From NCBI GenBank assembly GCA_020086605.1, contig JACBWW010000040.1:5467737-5531736 (forward strand): a stretch of DNA of 64,000 nt. The letters run 5' to 3'. This document shows, one piece after another, positions 45,969-60,060 of the stretch (position 1 is its first letter; every line of letters begins with the position of its first letter). Position numbers and translations under genes: made by a program. The DNA comes from Lanius collurio (lineage: Eukaryota > Chordata > Aves > Passeriformes > Laniidae). Under the pieces are notes generated by a model, which searched no databases, was not told where the DNA came from, and saw only the letters and a list, made by a program, of their open reading frames with translations.

Positions 45969-48900
45969 TATGTTTCAAGTATTTAACAGAAACAAGAATG
46001 TATGGTTAATAAATGCAAGTGTTAACTACACCTCTAATATGGATATGCTTAAATGTAAATTGAACATCAGTATTTCTATATTATGCTGCTTTCCCTTATG
46101 GTAGGTAAGAAATTACTGATTTACCAATGTGTAAAAGCTCTGAGCTTGTAAAAACTTATTCCTGAGGTCCCTGTGCCACCACTGATCTCCCAGTACAGCC
46201 TGTGCTAAGCTCTGACTTTCTTGCAGCCCTTTGAAGGCAATTAAGTCCCATATATTTGATTCCCCTGAAATATAAGGCCATACATATACCAAAGATGGTT
46301 AAAAATGCTGGTTACTACAAAAGCACAGCCAGATAACTCCTGGTTTGACCAGGACATGCACAGAATCACCCCCTCCTCATAATCTGGCCCACTTTTCACC
46401 ATGTGTACAAGAAACACACGGGCAGCTGCCAAACCCTGCCTGGGCTGCAAACATCCCAACTCTGAAACCTGTACCTCATGTGGATCCCATCTGCTCTGCA
46501 GCACACCACAAACAGGTCTGGGGTATCAGTGCCTATCAGCTGTGGATTAAATTACTCCTAAGAGAAACATTGTCCCTGGTTTGAAACCCCAGGGTTTGGA
46601 GTCAGTGGTGTCAAAAGCAGCAGCCACTCCTCAGTCTGATTTCTCAGCTCACCCTCCTCTTCCTTCCCAGGCAGAGAACCTGCTGTAGTGCAGGGAATCC
46701 TTACAACAATATATAGGATAGCGATGGACTTGGAAGGAAACATGAAGCAATATTTCTTTAGATGTTCAGGGATTATTTTATTCCTCCAGCTGCATGGCTG
46801 GAGTTCCCAGGCAGCCCCCAGTCACGGGACCCTGCTCTCTTTACCCAGGCCCCAGGCACACAAACCCAACCAGGAACAGGTATGGGGCACATATGACATG
46901 GGGACAGGGACAGACTCGTACCCTGCAGGGTCCCTCCCCCTGGGATTTCAGGGGAAGGCACCTCCACAAGAACCAATTCATGACTCTTCTTTATTTGCAT
47001 TTGTCCTCATGGTGATTCCAAGGCTTACTCTCTACAACATCAAGATGCAGTTTCCCCCACAGTAAAGGATAAAAAGTACAAACACTGCATTTGCAGCACA
47101 GATCTGCTTTCCTGGTCAAGCACATCCCAGAGGAGGACAGGCCTGCTTTAGAGCCCACTCCATGCAGGAAAACATGGATTACAGCATCTTTGTACCATTT
47201 GGCTGGTTTGGCATCACTACCCATCAGGTTTTTAAAGGTCATTTCAACTTCTGCTCATCACAGGGACCAGTAAAACGGGCTAAAGCAAACACAGCCCGGT
47301 GGTCCCTGGCTGGAGGGACTGAATACATTTCACGTATACATCACATGCTCTGACAGAGGTGTATGGTCAAGAACATCTATAGTGCTTTATAGGACATAAA
47401 GGAGAAAATGTGCTGTAATAAATTGTAAAAGTTATGCCTTTTAGCATCTGAATGGCCACTTTAGAAATTTAAGACCTCACCTTTAAAAAGTGAAACAACT
47501 GAGCTATAATTCATTTTTATTTCACTATTTCACTTCCCCATCAGAGATTTTCACTCCCCATACACCACCTTTTTCCTTTCAAAAACTGTCAAGAATATGA
47601 GAAACTTTGCCTTGAAGAAAAATACAACCAATTTCTTTCCATCCTACAACATTCTACGTTTCAACCCAGACACAGCTGCAGTAGTTCCATTTATGCAGAT
47701 TATATTTCATGACAGTCCACCAAGCAGGGAATGATTGTTTAACATGGGAAAGCCCAATGCTCCAGAAAGGATTCTGGAAGGTAAATATTCCAGGAAGGAC
47801 TCGGAGAGCCATCCCCTACACTATAGGCTCACATCCTCCACAAGGCTGAAGCACCTTTAGGGCTAAGCTTATGCACTTCACCCTTTCCAAAATGTGATTT
47901 CATGGACACACAGTGTCTTGTTCAACCAATTTCTCAGCACATGGCAATTCATGTCAATTGTGGGGTTATCTTGCCATTTCTGCCCTTACAATTTTAGCTC
48001 TCCAGGCAGAAGAGCACCTGAACCATGGACAACTTGAAGAAGCCAAGTCCCATCTCTCTTGGACCATCCCCCGTGGTCTCCAATTCTTCAACAGTGCATT
48101 TTTAGTGCTGCCTGGGTGAAAGGTGCTCTTGCAACAACTTTTAAGTGCCCCCATTTCTATACAGATTTTTACTAATCCAAAGCAAAGCCAAAGTATAGGT
48201 TCTTCACTCTTCCTTTTTCTGGAAAAGTGGAACAATTTCGTAGTTCCTTCACCCTGATGATGCAATGAAGGTTTCCTCTGCTTCACCCAGTTTACCCCCT
48301 GAAGTTTATTGGGGTGTGTATCACAGGTTGCTTCTATAAGCCTGCAAATGCCTATGAGACATTGAGTGGGACCTATTCTCCTGATTTTGGATTAATCCAA
48401 GGTCATCCACACATGTTTACAGGGGAAATAATGCTTTTTCAGACCCCAGCCCTTTGGGTCCTGTTTTGCCTTGGGTAATGGAAGCTTCCCAAGAGACTGT
48501 GGGTTTAGGCAGTATTTTATGCTTCCTTTGCCAATCAATACACCATAAAACACATGCTGAGGTCCCTCTCACAGCTCCAAGGAGCCTCCCAGTATCGCAG
48601 CAGAGCTGCCGGCAGTGTTTGATCTTCCTTCGTGCCTTTGCCTGCGGAGTGGCGTCCCGTGGTGCCCTCAGCTGGAGGACAAAGCTGTGTCATTGCAGAA
48701 GGTTGCAAACGAGCCGCTGATTACAGAGCACAATTAAGAGACATCGTGCAGGTCCCTGCAGGCTGGTGCATCACAACCTTCGGTGCTCCAAAGGTCAGAC
48801 AAAGTGAGCACAGTGGGAAGTTGGATCCCTGTCACCAGGAAGCTCATTGCAAGCAGGTTCTTGTCTTTTGGGGAAGGCACATAGATACATTTCGATTTAA

Positions 48901-49559
48901 TTGCAAGTGGCAAACCAGAATGCCAACGAGATGACAGCAAGCTGGTCCTCTGCAAGCACATGAGCTTCAGTCACCAGCTCAAGCCAGAAAAAAAAAAAAA
49001 TCAACATTATGAGCTTGGGAAGGTGATAAACTTCTCTACAAGGATATAAGGATGTTCCTTAGCTGCAAGTGTGACCTGCATATATTCATTGTCTTTGAGG
49101 CATCTGTCTCAAACACAGGCTTTACACCACGAGTCTGATGTAGCTTTCACTTACATCACATTTATAGCCCTTTTCTGGTGAGTTTGACAACATTGGAGTT
49201 TTTGGAGAAGCAAAGCTTCACATGAGTTCTCAGATCTCTGCAATTTAGGCATGTCCTTCCATATTTTAGATTCCTGTCTGAAATAGAGGCTATGAGATTA
49301 CAGTCCCCTGTGAGCAAACCCAAAGGGAATAACAGCAAACCCCGTGTGAACACACAGCTCTCCCTAACACCAGCCCGAGTCCTTTCCCATTGCACCTGCA
49401 CATCCCTGCTCCCAGCTGTTACCGCAGGGATAAAGGCAGGCTGATACTACAGAGCTCATGGGCAAAGTTTTGTCTCTGTAAATAAAACCGGTGCTATTTT
49501 TTCTTTGAACAACCTTTAGCAGCTTGATCCTGCCTCTGGGAATGATATTTCCTTTACAG
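45969..49559. other. Non-coding stretch, no gene recognised
   Basis: Open frames of up to 125 codons (46688-47065) lack recognisable domains. CpGs are slightly more frequent at 48595-48720 than nearby. A run of 13 A lies near 48988-49000. Nothing else stands out. Confidence 0.5.
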
Positions 49560-49646
49560 AAACACATTAGAAGGATAATTCACACAGAACCACTAAAAGC
49601 TGAGGAAAACCTCCCGAGGGAGCAGACCCCAAGCCTGCCCCGGGAG
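49560..49646 (+). other. Weak candidate symmetric exon, unrecognised product
   Basis: The interval follows GATATTTCCTTTACAG and ends with GAG then GTGAGT. It is 87 bases and lies in the longest non-repetitive + strand open frame of this part (49524-50015), starting and ending on codon boundaries. The 29-codon peptide is charged, with a repeated LPRE word (ENLPREQ, SLPRE), and matches nothing recognised. The + strand is A+C-rich here, which argues against rightward transcription. Listed only because both splice signals are good. Confidence 0.1.
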
Positions 49647-52600
49647 GTGAGTGCCACTCACTTTGATCTGCAAACTCTCACATTTTTGCTCCATTTCTGC
49701 AAGCTCCAAAAATTCAAAGTTTCTGCAAACATCTTATGCCAGGATGCAACCTTGCTAAATTTATTGCATGTGGACTATTCAATGAATAAACTTGTAAATA
49801 AATTTCTATTTTTCCAAATGTCTTCAAGGGGTTTGATGGAATCTCTGCTGATATTTGGGCCAACTGTTGCCAGATGCTTACAACTGCAAAGTAACCCCAA
49901 AATCGAACTAGGAGTGGTGGGTTTGCACAGTCTGATCAGAGAGAAATTGACACTTAAAAATATTTCTGCTCAGACTTTCCCTTCTGTCTCAGAGGAATAT
50001 AACATTTTCCAATGAGGCTGAATTTCCTCTTTTGTGATGCCTTCAACTAGAGAGGCTCCATTCGCTCAGGCTTCAGAGACAAAAGATCTAAAAAAAAAAA
50101 ATAAAAAAATCTTTCATGTCTAATTTCTGTTTAACTTCTGTTATGACTCCCAGTCTCTGGCTCTATACCAGGATTTCCTTTGCCTTCTGAAGCAAGAGTA
50201 AACTCAAGCATTAAACAAAAACTTCTATTTAAAAAGAAAACAATTGAACTTTTCATGTGTAAATGTACACATTTCTTCTAAACATTTAAACTTGATCTAT
50301 AATCTCTAACACCTCAATCAAAAAACCATGCTGAATAAAACAGAGGTCTTTCCCCCTTTTTTTGACAATAAATAAATTCAAAACAAGAGACACCTGTGCA
50401 CCCCCAGTGTGAAAGTCACAGCAGATGAGGAGTTAATACAGAAAAGCTGATTTTCTGTTCATTGTCTGTGTCTGAGTTCTCCTCTCATGTTTCAATATCT
50501 GTATTGTGCTAGGACTTCACAGAGATGAGAAAGCCCTTGCAGACACTGGGCCCTGTGTCACAGGCAGGCGGGCGCTGCACAAGCAGGACGTGCTGAGACA
50601 CCCCCTGCCCCAACAGCACAGAGAGTGTTACAAAGTCAACCCTCAGATCTAACAGCGAGAAGAGAGGACACAAAACAAAAAGTGAGACAATTCAGATGGA
50701 AAAGATAAGCTGAGGACACAGCACAGCCCCGATCTATTGCTGATCTCATGCCCTCAACACTGCTGGAAGCTCTGGCTGGAGCACAGCAGACTTACACAGA
50801 CCAGTCCCAGTTTCATTTCCTTTGAAAAGAAAGGCACTGCTGGCAGAGGCTTAACACACAGCCAAGAGCTCAGGAGCAAGTAAAAGCCAGCTGAGGTACC
50901 CCAGGTGACAGACAAGGCCCCTTACACACACTCAGATGTGGGCACTGAGCTCCTTCCAGCCGTGCCAAGAGCCCTCCATGCCTTGGCAGGGATTTGGGCA
51001 CCAAAGCAGCAGATCACGGAGGGATGGATCTGCTGAAGTGGCCACTGAGATCTGCAGCCACCATCAGTCACTGTAGCTGCAGTGCTGCTAAGCCTGTTAC
51101 AGGAGGTATGAAATCATACCCAATTAGTTCATTCTGAAAGTGGCAAATATCACTGTTTGTGCAAGAATAATAACAATACACTCTTGATATAAATATTTTT
51201 TAAAATAATACTTTATGCACCTAGGATCAGAAGTATGCAGAAAGAAGTTTAAAATGCAGGAGCAGATGACTGGAGAAACTTGTCTTCTTTGTTCCTGCCA
51301 GAACGATGCTCCAAATTCCCAAGGAAATACATTGCCTTATAAAGCACAAGTGCTATTTCCAAGTGAGCTTAAAATCCCATCAGAGCTAACCAGACACACA
51401 TACGCTCCCAGACACAGAACACCAGGAGAAACTCCTGAAAGATTTCCAGCATAATTTTTCCTCACAGCATTGTATGTAAAGCCCATTTCTGACAGCATTT
51501 GTGCAGGTGTGAAGCCCTATTCTCACACCTTCATGCACAGTGCGGCAACTCTGGCTTTAACAGCATGCTTAAATTCCTGCAGAATCCACAGGACAACAGC
51601 CCAACGTGTTCTCCAGGGCACAAGTCTGGTGTTGTTCCATAAATCACCATTTTGGTTTAGGTAGCAACAATCCAGAGCCAAGGCCCCAGCACTGCACAGC
51701 CCCAAGAGCAAGGGCATTTGAGGTGCTGAATATGGGCATATGGCATTTAAAAAGGAGTAACTTCTGGTTGTATAATTATAAACTGCATCATTATGCATGT
51801 GCACAACCAAAGGAGAGGACAAACTGAGGTCACCCAGGAAACTTTGATGCTGGCATTTCTTCACCCCCAAGTGCCTGACTTTGCAGCTTTAATAATATTC
51901 CTTTCATGAAGGAGTTTTGTTTAATTTATATAGAGATTATGGGTTGCTGTCTATTGGCAGACACCCACAGAATTGGCTGGATGCAGTTTCAAATAGCAAA
52001 CCTTCTCTCTGTTGGAAACACCTGTTTTAGTCAGAAGACCATTTCATTGCAGGTGTTACATTCTGAATGAAACAGGAGCCTATTTTGATCTGTGATCTAC
52101 CCAGGGATGCATCATTTAAGGTATCCATCAAAAATTACTAACTTGATCATTATGGAATGGGGAATGGTGCATCTGAACTTTCTTTTAAAGTACCATTGCA
52201 GAGTTTTAATGGGTTTCTCAAAAGTTATTGTTATTAACATGAACATTACAAGAATAAAATCAGCCCCTTCCAATCAGTTATCACAGTGCTTAAACAAAAC
52301 TGATATTGCAAACACCCTGCTGACATATCAAGAACTCTCTTGTTCCTAAAGGAAGACTTAGATGGAGACAAATCTATTGACTGGTAGAGATAATGATAAA
52401 GATATCACTAGAGTTAATCAATTGTTTTAAATAGGACAGAATTTTACAGCACATCCTGTGGTTAAACGGGCACAAGCTGATCTTCTGCACCTGCCATGTC
52501 TGGTTTGTGTGTGATGGATGCCAGCTCTGAGGTGCAGGGCACCTGCCTGTCCCACATGCTGTGAACCTGCAGCTATTACCCTCTGAGGTCCTGCAGCCAC

Positions 52601-55600
52601 ATATTAGAATTAACGTCACTTTTACTGCCAAGGTTAGCAAGCAACACAAGGGAACAAAGTCTTGAGCCACTGTGAACTGAATTTTTTTTGAAGATGCCCC
52701 CTTCTAATTTCTAAATGAGGAGTGAATAAACTCTTCGGTCATTCAGAAGGGAGGACAAAACCTCAGTCACATCCACCACAGTTGGTTTGCTATTAATCCC
52801 TTTTTGGTGCTCCCCCCACAAGGATCAATGCTCCAGTGGGTCTCACATCTGCTGTCTATATTTTATTTTTTAGTCACTGGAGGAAAAACTATAGTAGTGG
52901 GTCTGGAAAAGGCCTGGTCACTTCTGGAAGAGGTGCAATACACACAGCAGGGATCAGCAGCTCCCTAAGGATGTCTCCTTGCAGCACATCCCAGCCCCCG
53001 GTCAAAAGCCCAGCCCAGGTTCCAAACAAGTGTTTGTGCTTTGGCCTTTCCTGGAAGAAAGGGGAGAGTTTTGATGGTGTGCAGAACCTTGTTACAACAG
53101 CCTCCCACTTCTCATGGTCCCAGTGAAGAGTTATCAGAGCCCTGAGTGCCCTCTGAGGGGCCACCACTCCTCTTTACTCCATTCAATGTGCTAAATGCCA
53201 CCTTGTGAGCTACAGTGCCATTTACAGAAATCGATGCAGAATTAAGTTACTAAGCATGTGAAATTGGCTACAAAGAGCAAAGCCATTCTTCCAGGGAGGA
53301 TTCACTTTTATTTTTATCATGCCATAGTTTCCAGCTATTATTGTTGTTTCTTAAGTATAATTATATATAGTTGGTGCTAAACTGAGTTTACAACCTATTG
53401 TAATTCCATGTTCTCATCTATTTTTCTGCCCCAGCAAGCCAAACCGCCAATAACAGGAAGAGTCCACCCTACTTACAAAGAGAAAATCATTACACTTGAT
53501 TCTACCCATATAACAGCTTAAATACCATAAATTTTGAAAGTGGGCATTGCAAGAGGCTCTTAGCTATGTACTGTGCTGCCTCCACTGACTCAGGACATGC
53601 AATAACTGCGCATTACAAGTCACTAAAGACTCCAAAAGCTACTACAAGTGGAGCATGTCTGGACCTGTGGGGCACTATGCCAATACTACATGTTATCCAG
53701 CTTTTTACCTGGCAGTTGGCCAAACCCAATAAAACTAATTACCATGAGATGGTTTTTTACAAATGGAAGCACTGCAGTTCGAAACAATCCAAGTGCTGAG
53801 CTCTGTGCAACAGGCAAACACCAGTGCTGATTTCTTTCCTTGTGTAGAATGAGGAGATTTGCTCCTGCTCACTCCAACAGAGAAAGTCACAGCTCTGATC
53901 TTTGGATCTGCTGCTCCTGGGAGACAGCAGCAGAGAGGACCTGACTATGATAAAGATGATTCTCTTGGTGCACTGTACTGAAACCCTTACCTGCAGATCC
54001 CATTTCATTATATGCAATTTTTAGTTGCTTTTTGCAGATCGTATCTTTTTCACACATCCTTCAATCTGCCACTTCTACAGAGTTTCATCCACTCAGGTCC
54101 AACATGCAGACACAAAATTTCCTGTTACAGAGTCCCACAGACTCCTTCAGCCCAGCACTGATATAGAAACTTTCTGAGAATCACCCTGCCAGAGCTGTCA
54201 GATTTCACATCAGAGATGATCATGTAACTCAGTCTCATCCCCACTTGCTTTTGGCAAGTGGCAGGGAGTCACTGGTGTGACACAGAGCTCCTGGTATGGG
54301 GAGCAGAGGTACAACAAGAGCTGCTAAAGCAGCTCCAGTGCCTCCAGGCCAGGATTGTTTGCCACTACATCCCAGTCTCACATCCAGGATTCCATTGGCA
54401 CCAAAAAGCACTGTTGATATTTACTCTGACGCTCTGAAAAATTAGTGAGAAATGAAAAAGAACAAGAGTCTATGCTCAGGATGACAAAATTTGGAAGATT
54501 ACTTGACCAGGAGAATAAATCTGCCTCCCTCATAGGCAGTGATATTTGGGATGGCACTGAGCAGCCTTTTTCACAATTCCAGAAATTGTCTTTCTGGTCT
54601 GTGACTACAGACAACACCAGCACTGTTGGATACTCCCATGCCATCTCCCAGCTCACACCTAACTCACCTTTACACTACCAAACTGCACGTACGACAGCAA
54701 AGTGGCTCCCCCTCAACTCCACTGGTCTGCCTCGCCCTGTGCCTGAATCCAGCCATGTGCTCCACAGCCTCCTGGCTTTGGGCTGGGGCTGCCCACTGCT
54801 CCCAACATGTTCCTGTAGTCTATGGCTTTTGGGGCAGAACACATTTGCTGCTGGAAAGGCAGCTGGAAGGCTTGGTACACTGAATCTATCATGTTGTTCT
54901 TTAAATTATTTGAGAATATTTACTGGGAGGTGACAGCACAAGGCAGTTTTACACTCCTTTTCCTTAGCTGTTGCTCCCATCCTAACGGACCCTGCCCTGA
55001 GCCCTCCTGGGAATCCATCAGAGACCTATCCTATCCTTCGAAGACTAGTCTGGGAAACAGTGGCTGATAAAAGGCAAGAGGCATCACACCAAGTAAATGG
55101 CTCATTAATGACAATGTTTAGCATAGGACCTTTGATGTCTGTCTTTTCTCAAATGAGGGGATCTGTGTCTGATAATGCCTATCTGACTGCAGGGAGAACA
55201 AAAAATAGCACAGGTTTAGGAAGGACACACAGCAAGGCTCCCAGGGATGCTTCTGCCCAAGAAGGAATCTTTCCCTGGGAGTTTACAAAAGCCATTCTTT
55301 GTCTTGCCTGCTGCCCCATTTACTCTGCTCCATACAGGTCATGAGAAGTCAGCTCACAAAGTTCAAGGTACAATTGAACACCACTTTCAATCCCCAGCCT
55401 CCAAAGGAGGGCAGGCCCCAGACTGCTACGGACACCTTCAGAGCAGGGGACTCAGACCAGGATCTGCCACTTCTGTAAAGTTTCAAGGGCATTTCCTTCC
55501 TCCCAAAGAAGGCTGCCGGAGCAGGTGACTGCACCATTTTGGAGCACCTCTCCCACTGCTGCGGGCACCTCTGCAGGTTGGGAGCACTTAGTCCAGAGCT

Positions 55601-58600
55601 TCCACCAAAGTCATATGCATTTTGAAACACAGTGACTCTGCAGCCTTGGCCAAGGATTTCAGCTGCATTCCCTGAGCGTTATGCTCACTGTGCTAAAAAG
55701 CACCTGCAGAGCAGTTCTTTCTGATATTTACTTTGTGAAATTAAAGTACAGGGAGGGGGAAAAAAATTGAAATCAATGTCTTTCTGCTACCCCTTAGTTT
55801 GCGTAAGCAGTCAATGGTAAATGTCAAATGCCAGCAGCGCATTAGAAAAGGATCACACTGAAAAATTCTGTCTTCAAGGCCAGAGCCCAAACCCCTCACC
55901 AGCCCCAAAACTGCTCTAGATGCAGATGCTCAACATCCTACATTAGGAGCATGTACACTAATGCCTGATTTAGCCATCACAGCCCAGGAGCGTGGGAGTC
56001 AGAGAGACTCCAACAGCACATATGCAGAGGGTTCTCTCTAAGCTGAATTTTAGGAAGTGCTCCCCTGCTTCAGACAGCTCTGCCCAGGTTCAAAGTAAGG
56101 AACATGGAACATTGTGAGATCCGAGCTCATTAGAGGAGCAGGTGGAGATGTCTGCAGCTGAATAAGCAGGTTGTTTTGGGAATAACATGAAACAGATGTC
56201 CTGTCTTTGCAATCCCTGAACATTTTCTGCAAATAAATTGCAAGTTCAGGGTTTAAGGCTGAGTCTGTCATTTATCTCTTTAGTAACTCCTCTTCTGTTT
56301 TCTTCTGCCTTTTTTTTCTTTCAGGGTGGAAAATACCTTCTGTAATAAGATGACTTTAGAAGCTAGAGAGCAAAATCTGCTTTTTGATTGAGCATGGGAA
56401 ATGAAGGACCCCCTGCTAAATGATTTTACTGGTATCTCAGGTAGAGAATACCAGGAGGTGCTCTGCACATGGCCCAGGTACTTAAAAAACATTACACAGA
56501 TAATGTACAAGGGACTAAAACAGGCAACAAAATTCTAAGACTTACTAGCACAAAAGAGAGGGCTTACAGCTCTACTGCCTTAACCCACAGTGATGTGTGT
56601 CTTCTGCCTGTGCTGCTGGGATAACCTTTCTTGTGTGCTATTCTCTTAATAATGGGCCTAACTCAAAACCGTGCAAAAGAAACTTCCAAAGATCTGCACA
56701 GAGGATTAGCTCAAGTCTCAAGACAAAGAGGCAATAATTCACCCACTCCACCAGCACTACCAGAAGCTAATGCAAAATAAATTCCATGGGAGTTTCCAAA
56801 AATGTCAGATGACAATAACACCTTAGTGAGGCAGAGCATATTTTATGCATCCTGTTCATTAGCTGAAAAGCCTGTCTGCATGACTATTTTTTCTCATTTG
56901 AATTAATCACATTGTATATTAAGAAGAGACCCGCTGAGCTCTTTAATACATAAAGTATTTAAAAGATGTTATTAAAAAAGTTATTTTGGAAAATTGCAAT
57001 TACACATCTATGTGTACATTTGCATTTATTACTCCTCTTCCTGTCAGCCTGCGTCAAGCAAGAGACACAGGAGTGTTTTCACAGCCAGAGGTTTGAGCCA
57101 GGATAGGGATGTTTACAGGGAAGTAACAGCATTTTGGTATTATCCTTGTGAAAGGCTACCAATCTTCCAACACAAGTTAGGTTTGGCACAAGTAGATTTG
57201 TCAAAATATTTCATAATAAGTTTATAGAGTACCTCCACTTCGATCTACACCCCAGTTTCAAAGCCAGGAATCCAGAAAATCCAGGCTCAGCCTAGTCCAT
57301 AAGTAGTGCCAACAACCTCAAACTGATGCTGTGCACAGAAGCTCCTCTATGTGCAACATCTCAGTTAGTCTGGAGCCTTAAATATTTTAAAAAGCCCTTT
57401 GCAAGGCAACAAACCCAACTGCCTACCAATGTACATCCCCTTACGTGAATTGTCACGCTCAAAAGGAACTTGGACTTTTTGCTTCAGCCTTTAAAGGCAG
57501 ACACTTCTTCTAACTTGAGAATTCTCTTCCAGCTGACAGAATAAATGCAGTCACTGCCAGTTTATCCCCATTTACTCCCGCATCACATAGCTCTTCTCCT
57601 TTCCTGATGTTCACCCTTAACTATTTTATAGGCAACAGCCTAAAACCTCCAGCCAGCCCCTAAAGTGAGACTTGGGCAGTGATTTTTGTGTACAAGACAA
57701 GTATAATTTCTACATAAGGGCTATCAACCTGCTACAATGATTAAGAGCAGGAGAAGAGCAAAGTATGAATTCCACACCCCTAAAAAGTCTCATGAAATTT
57801 GTGAATCACAACAGCAAACAGGTCTCACTCAGACCCCCATGGACAGCATTGGTAAAGGTTGACAGAAGAGCAGCAGTTCCAAGGGTTAAATGGACAAAGT
57901 GGCATCCCCAGCAGAATTTTTCTTCATTCATAATCAGTGCATTTTTAGAGTCTCTACATAACCCTGCCCACCCTTCCCCACAGGGATATCGCTATCGAGT
58001 CACTTGTCAGCAGAATATTGTCACTTTTTACAATATCACCCTTAAGTACAAGAGCTCTCAACAGGACAGCGCTGCAGGTTATTGATTCTGAACCACTGAC
58101 ACAGCAGACAGCATCCCCTCAGCAGGAGAGATGCCCAAGGTCAAATGCCTTCTTAAAATACACATTTGGCTACAGGAGTTTCATTAAGTTCAATAAACCA
58201 TCAGGTATCGACTGGCAGCACTATTTATAAATAACCAGCCTGTGCAGTGCTGACCCCTTTTTTTATTTAATGAAATTTGCTTCCTCTTGTCAGTGTCAGG
58301 TATTTTGAGTTGGCAAAATGCTGGGACCTCTCCTACGCTAAAAACGAAACTGTGTATGAAGACTGCCACAAAAGCCCAACACGAGCTCCCGAAAACAGCA
58401 TGTATCTATTTAGGTAATATAAACAAGATGTCAAGTCTTTAGGAGCATAAGCTGTTGAAGCAAGCACCAAACCCTCCCCAGACATTTGCACACCCCAGAG
58501 AGGGAGTGAGGGAGTTCTTTCATTCAGCCTTCATTAAATAAATAATATATTATGCACAAGCAAAATTTGTGTTATTGCAACAGTGACAACAACTCATCCT

Positions 58601-58990
58601 AAATTAAGACATTCAGGAATTGACGCTCCCACGCTTTGTGCATTTCCTAAAGGGAAAGATTTTCCTAAAGGCAGGATTTCTTGCACAGGAGCTATGATGT
58701 CCCAGAGCACTGTGGGCCCAGCCAGGTCAGGGCTGGGCCTCAGCAAAACTTCCCTTTTCCACGCTCCAGTGCGGGAACAACATCCCACTGTGCTCAAGCC
58801 CCCCCATTCCCTTAGTTCAGTATTGCTTCCTCCTCCTTATCCCAGAGCCAGCAGGAGCTTTATCCACCACAGGCTGGCAAAATCTCATTTTGAGTTAATG
58901 GTTCTTTATTTCCCAATGGAATTTCCTTACTTCTATTTTTTATGCCACAGTGGCAGAGGTAGGGATCTCTTTTCCTCTGTCTGAGCTCAC
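49647..58990. other. Non-coding stretch, no gene recognised
   Basis: The longest open frames (162 codons at 54445-54933, 93-96 codons at 52836-53126 and 55247-55630) have no recognisable domain. A-rich runs lie at 50091-50108. A leftward donor-like site (CAG then GTAAGG) is at 53994 and one with CAG then GTGAGC reads down from 58991. A TTTCCTAAAGG word is repeated 18 bp apart at 58643 and 58661. No repeat family or RNA gene recognised. Confidence 0.5.
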
Positions 58991-59590
58991 CTGACCTTTA
59001 AAGTCTCCTCCACCATCCTTAAGACAGGTAGGGGTGGGGAATCACAACAAAAAAATCCAGGAAACATAAGCTCATCCCTTCAGGCCACTCTATATTTAGC
59101 AGCTCCCTAGTGTGCTGCTATGTTTCTAATTGCTGTTGTCAGAATAAATGCGGGAGAGGGAGCTGCTGTTTTACAGAAGAACCCTTCCTACCCAGGTGTG
59201 AAGAGTGGGATGTCAGCAGACCGAGAGCAGGAGCTTCCAGGGTCAAACACAGCACCCAGACTCCTCTTTCCCCCAAGCCTTGCCTTGCTGTACTCGCCCT
59301 GGAAGCTGCCTGGGTTTGTTTCCGTGCACACCCCCCATTCTCACAGCAAGGGGTGCACTCCTGGTGTGTGTGTGTGTGCACATTTATAGTCACTACATTG
59401 CATGGGGACATTTTGATTTGCAAGCGAGCAGCGTTCAGTGACACCACACTGTAACATATATAGGGGATGGAGAGATAAGGAGTTATTACAAGGCAAGATT
59501 AAAACTCTTCAGCTGATCCGTATTGATTTTATTTTTGCCGTACTGCCTGCCTGATCATACATCTTCCCTATTCCCACCCTGCTGCTGGAC
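58991..59590. other. Non-coding stretch with a leftward ATG and donor-like site
   Basis: Leftward, an ATG at 59016-59014 with A at -3 and G at +4 is followed by eight open codons and a CAG then GTGAGC donor at 58991. This could be the end of a first coding exon, but it is only 26 bases and no upstream promoter is established. A TG repeat lies at 59364-59377. Overlapping frames of about 80-114 codons have no domain. Confidence 0.3.
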
Positions 59591-60060
59591 AGGAGGGGGC
59601 CCGGCGGCTCAGCTGAGCCTGCAGAGTCGGGCACACATCCGTGGAGCAGAGGAAAAGCCGCCGGCATCCTTGAGTGGTTACAAATTACAGACCTCTCACC
59701 AGGGGACCGGGCTGCAGCCAGGATCCAGCTTTTAGCGTGCCAAAGCCAAGTACAGCTAAATTACACTCTCAGCTGCTCTGCCAAACAGCTGCTGTGGCAG
59801 TGACGGTCTCCAGCAGGTCCTTGCCCGGAGCCACCGTGCACACCCACCCACAGTGCCCCAGGCACGGAGGGGCCAAACTGCTCCTCGGCTGCCACGCTTG
59901 GCCCAGGTTTAGCCCTGTCCACACGTAACAGCCAAAATCCCCTTGGGGAACAGCAGACAAGAGTTGCCCAGTGCAAGCACCGAGGGAGAGCTCCCACACC
60001 TGCACACTGAGCAGCTGCAGGTGCTGCAGGGCTGCCTTTGCCACTGCGCCAGCACAGAAG
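59591..60060. other. GC-rich patch with raised CpG
   Basis: Six CpGs occur within about 60 bases at 59602-59663 and more are scattered to 60060, in sequence clearly richer in G and C than its surroundings. Low stop-codon density explains the 142-codon leftward frame (59761-60189), which has no domain. Too short and CpG-poor for a classical island; a regulatory element is possible but not shown. Confidence 0.4.

Noticed and set aside
53775..53790. tRNA B-box-like word (AGTTCGAAA)
   Set aside because: No matching A box, no acceptor stem and no terminator T run at the right distance.
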